Positions 58,674 to 60,000 of a DNA stretch of 60,000 bases are shown here, one piece after another. Numbering within the stretch: the stretch's first letter is position 1; each line of letters begins with the position of its first letter. The stretch covers positions 5,017,501 through 5,077,500 of the forward strand of contig NC_092575.1 in assembly GCF_037975245.1 (NCBI RefSeq), read 5' to 3'. The notes below the pieces were generated by a model. That model did no database searches and was not told the DNA's origin. It saw only the letters and a list, made by a program, of their open reading frames with translations. The translations under genes were made by a program, and so were the position numbers. The stretch comes from Apostichopus japonicus (Eukaryota > Echinodermata > Holothuroidea > Aspidochirotida > Stichopodidae).

Positions 58674-60000
58674 ATGATAGCTGATGGCTTGGGCCATCAG
58701 AGCACTGCTTTTGTATACTTTTCTACGGTAGAATAACCATGCAAACGCGTAAGAAAAACGAGGTAGGAAGTAAAACGCTGCTAAACTTGGCTTTACATTG
58801 TAATCAACTTAATACAATATATTATATATTATTTGGAACAATCAAGATAAAGCTACCAATATTTAAATAAATGACAAAATATATGAATCAAAAGTGTTGT
58901 ATCCATTGAATTGTACGTTTTTCTGCCAGACATACTTCTCACAACTTATTTGTAGATTCATTGAACATGAAAACAGTTACTGAATCTTTCTAAAACTATG
59001 TAAAAGTAAGTTGTCCTGACGTTTCGATCCTAGCAGGATCTTCTTCAGAGGCTAAATGACAAGGTAGAGTAACAGAGAAACAAAAACCCGCACAGAATAC
59101 AGACAGGTAAATGTCTGTCTTTTTTCTTACTGAAACTGTGGCTTTCAGGAAAGATAGCCAGCAATAGTTCAAAATTTCTTGGAACAAACCGAGGACTTGA
59201 CTTAATCCTCGTGTTAACTTCAAGGCATCCTCCTCAACATGAATATGATACCAATAATTATTTCAAGTTAACTTCACCAACGACTGTAGATCCTTAACAT
59301 ATGGGAAAATATGTGTGTTCAATGATAATCATGTGATATAACGCTTTATACACAACACATTTATGCAAAAGCCTCTCAAAGACGTTGTGCAAGTGAAAAG
59401 TAGAACAATCATAAGTTGCAACTAAAAGCAAGATAGGAAACAAACATATGATATAGTAACATTTAGTGTAGACATATATGAGGCTGTCTAAGAAATACTG
59501 TTGTGGGTGGGTGGGGGACAAACTTACTTGGAGGTAAAATACTAAGATTGGGGGGGGGGGGATTGGGGGCAACATACTAGCTCTCACAATTATATATGTT
59601 GCACGAAGCCGACGTTGCTGACGCACATGCAACATTAAATCATACGACACGGGGTCCCGTTTAATATCCCTGATGGGATCAGGGCAAAGCATTGTAAGGG
59701 GTTACAGAAGAAAAGTGCCTTGGAGTCTTTCGATTTTACCTTTTCCGGATAATTTTGAACATTGTGAAACTTTGTTATCAAGAATGTTATGGATACTACA
59801 TGGCGCCTACTGTACCTGGTGCAATTTTTCACAGGTAAAATACCAATACCGCGATATTGGTGCATGTCAGGAATATTATAATTAATAATTTGTTCTTTGT
59901 TGTTCTTATTGGACAACCTTTATTGTGTCTCCTTTTAGATCACCAAGCAGTGAATCATAAACTGTTTCAAGTGTTTTACGGACATTTTTTGTACTTTTAA
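58674..60000. other. Intergenic with Penelope-like fragment
   Basis: Contains the minus-strand CTGAAGA-hairpin-GAAACGTC motif (59015-59048) and a G run at about 59551-59560. No intact gene is seen to the window end. Confidence 0.4.
59015..59048 (-). ncRNA. Hammerhead-core-like motif, possible Penelope-type element remnant
   Basis: The minus strand reads CTGAAGA, a GATCC..GGATC stem, then GAAACGTC. CUGANGA-stem-GAAA is the conserved core of hammerhead ribozymes, known in Penelope-like element repeats. The stem I partner is not convincing (TTGTCATTTAGC lies just upstream), so only the core is claimed. Confidence 0.3.

Overview
The window is animal (metazoan) nuclear DNA. It is AT-rich, with sparse multi-exon genes split by GT-AG introns, long (TA)n microsatellites, tRNA-derived SINE-like sequences, non-LTR reverse-transcriptase relics and many hAT-type DNA-transposon remnants. 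The gene content, secreted fibrinogen-related lectins with TIL/EGF modules and an expanded guanylate-binding-protein (GBP)-like GTPase, fits a deuterostome invertebrate. An echinoderm, possibly a sea cucumber, is my best inference; the sequence alone does not prove it.

Layout. Both ends carry a copy of one fibrinogen-related protein (FREP) locus. Positions 1-4320 and 54380-58545 are a direct duplication of about 4.2 kb with matching exons (209, 303, 262/261 and 263 nt). The left copy is open in all visible exons but its 5' exons lie outside the window. The right copy has a complete set of phase-compatible exons from a signal-peptide exon at 53005, but a 1-nt deletion in its third fibrinogen-side exon makes it a likely pseudogene. 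A second, inverted duplication pairs 4440-7000 (reverse) with 51850-54060 (forward). It carries orphan copies of the signal-peptide exon and the small second exon plus a decayed non-LTR RT fragment.

The centre of the window (19444-31892, minus strand) is a GBP-like large GTPase. I assemble it from a 28-codon first exon at 31892-31808 and a single 4055-nt exon at 23498-19444, giving about 1379 residues, more than twice the usual GBP length, with a recurring helical Y..(A/C).GP motif. Its intron is occupied by a 7.06-kb TA-flanked inverted-repeat element (24338-31398) with palindromic TTAGTCA..TGACTAA subterminal repeats and a decayed multi-exon minus-strand gene of unrecognised family. A second element with similar ends lies at 40773-45611. 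The 3' end of the GTPase ORF abuts, and reads a few codons into, the antisense of a truncated non-LTR retrotransposon.

The rest (about 7-19 kb, 32-51 kb, 58.6-60 kb) is mostly intergenic: SINE/tRNA-like units, a possible solo LTR, a near-perfect 159-bp palindrome, two hAT-type elements with exact 8-bp target duplications, hAT transposase C-terminal relics, a THAP zinc-finger exon behind a CRE-containing promoter, and many homopolymeric G/C runs. The two recognisable host gene families, secreted fibrinogen lectins and a GBP-like GTPase, are both families used in innate immunity. A shared immune role here is inference from family knowledge only.
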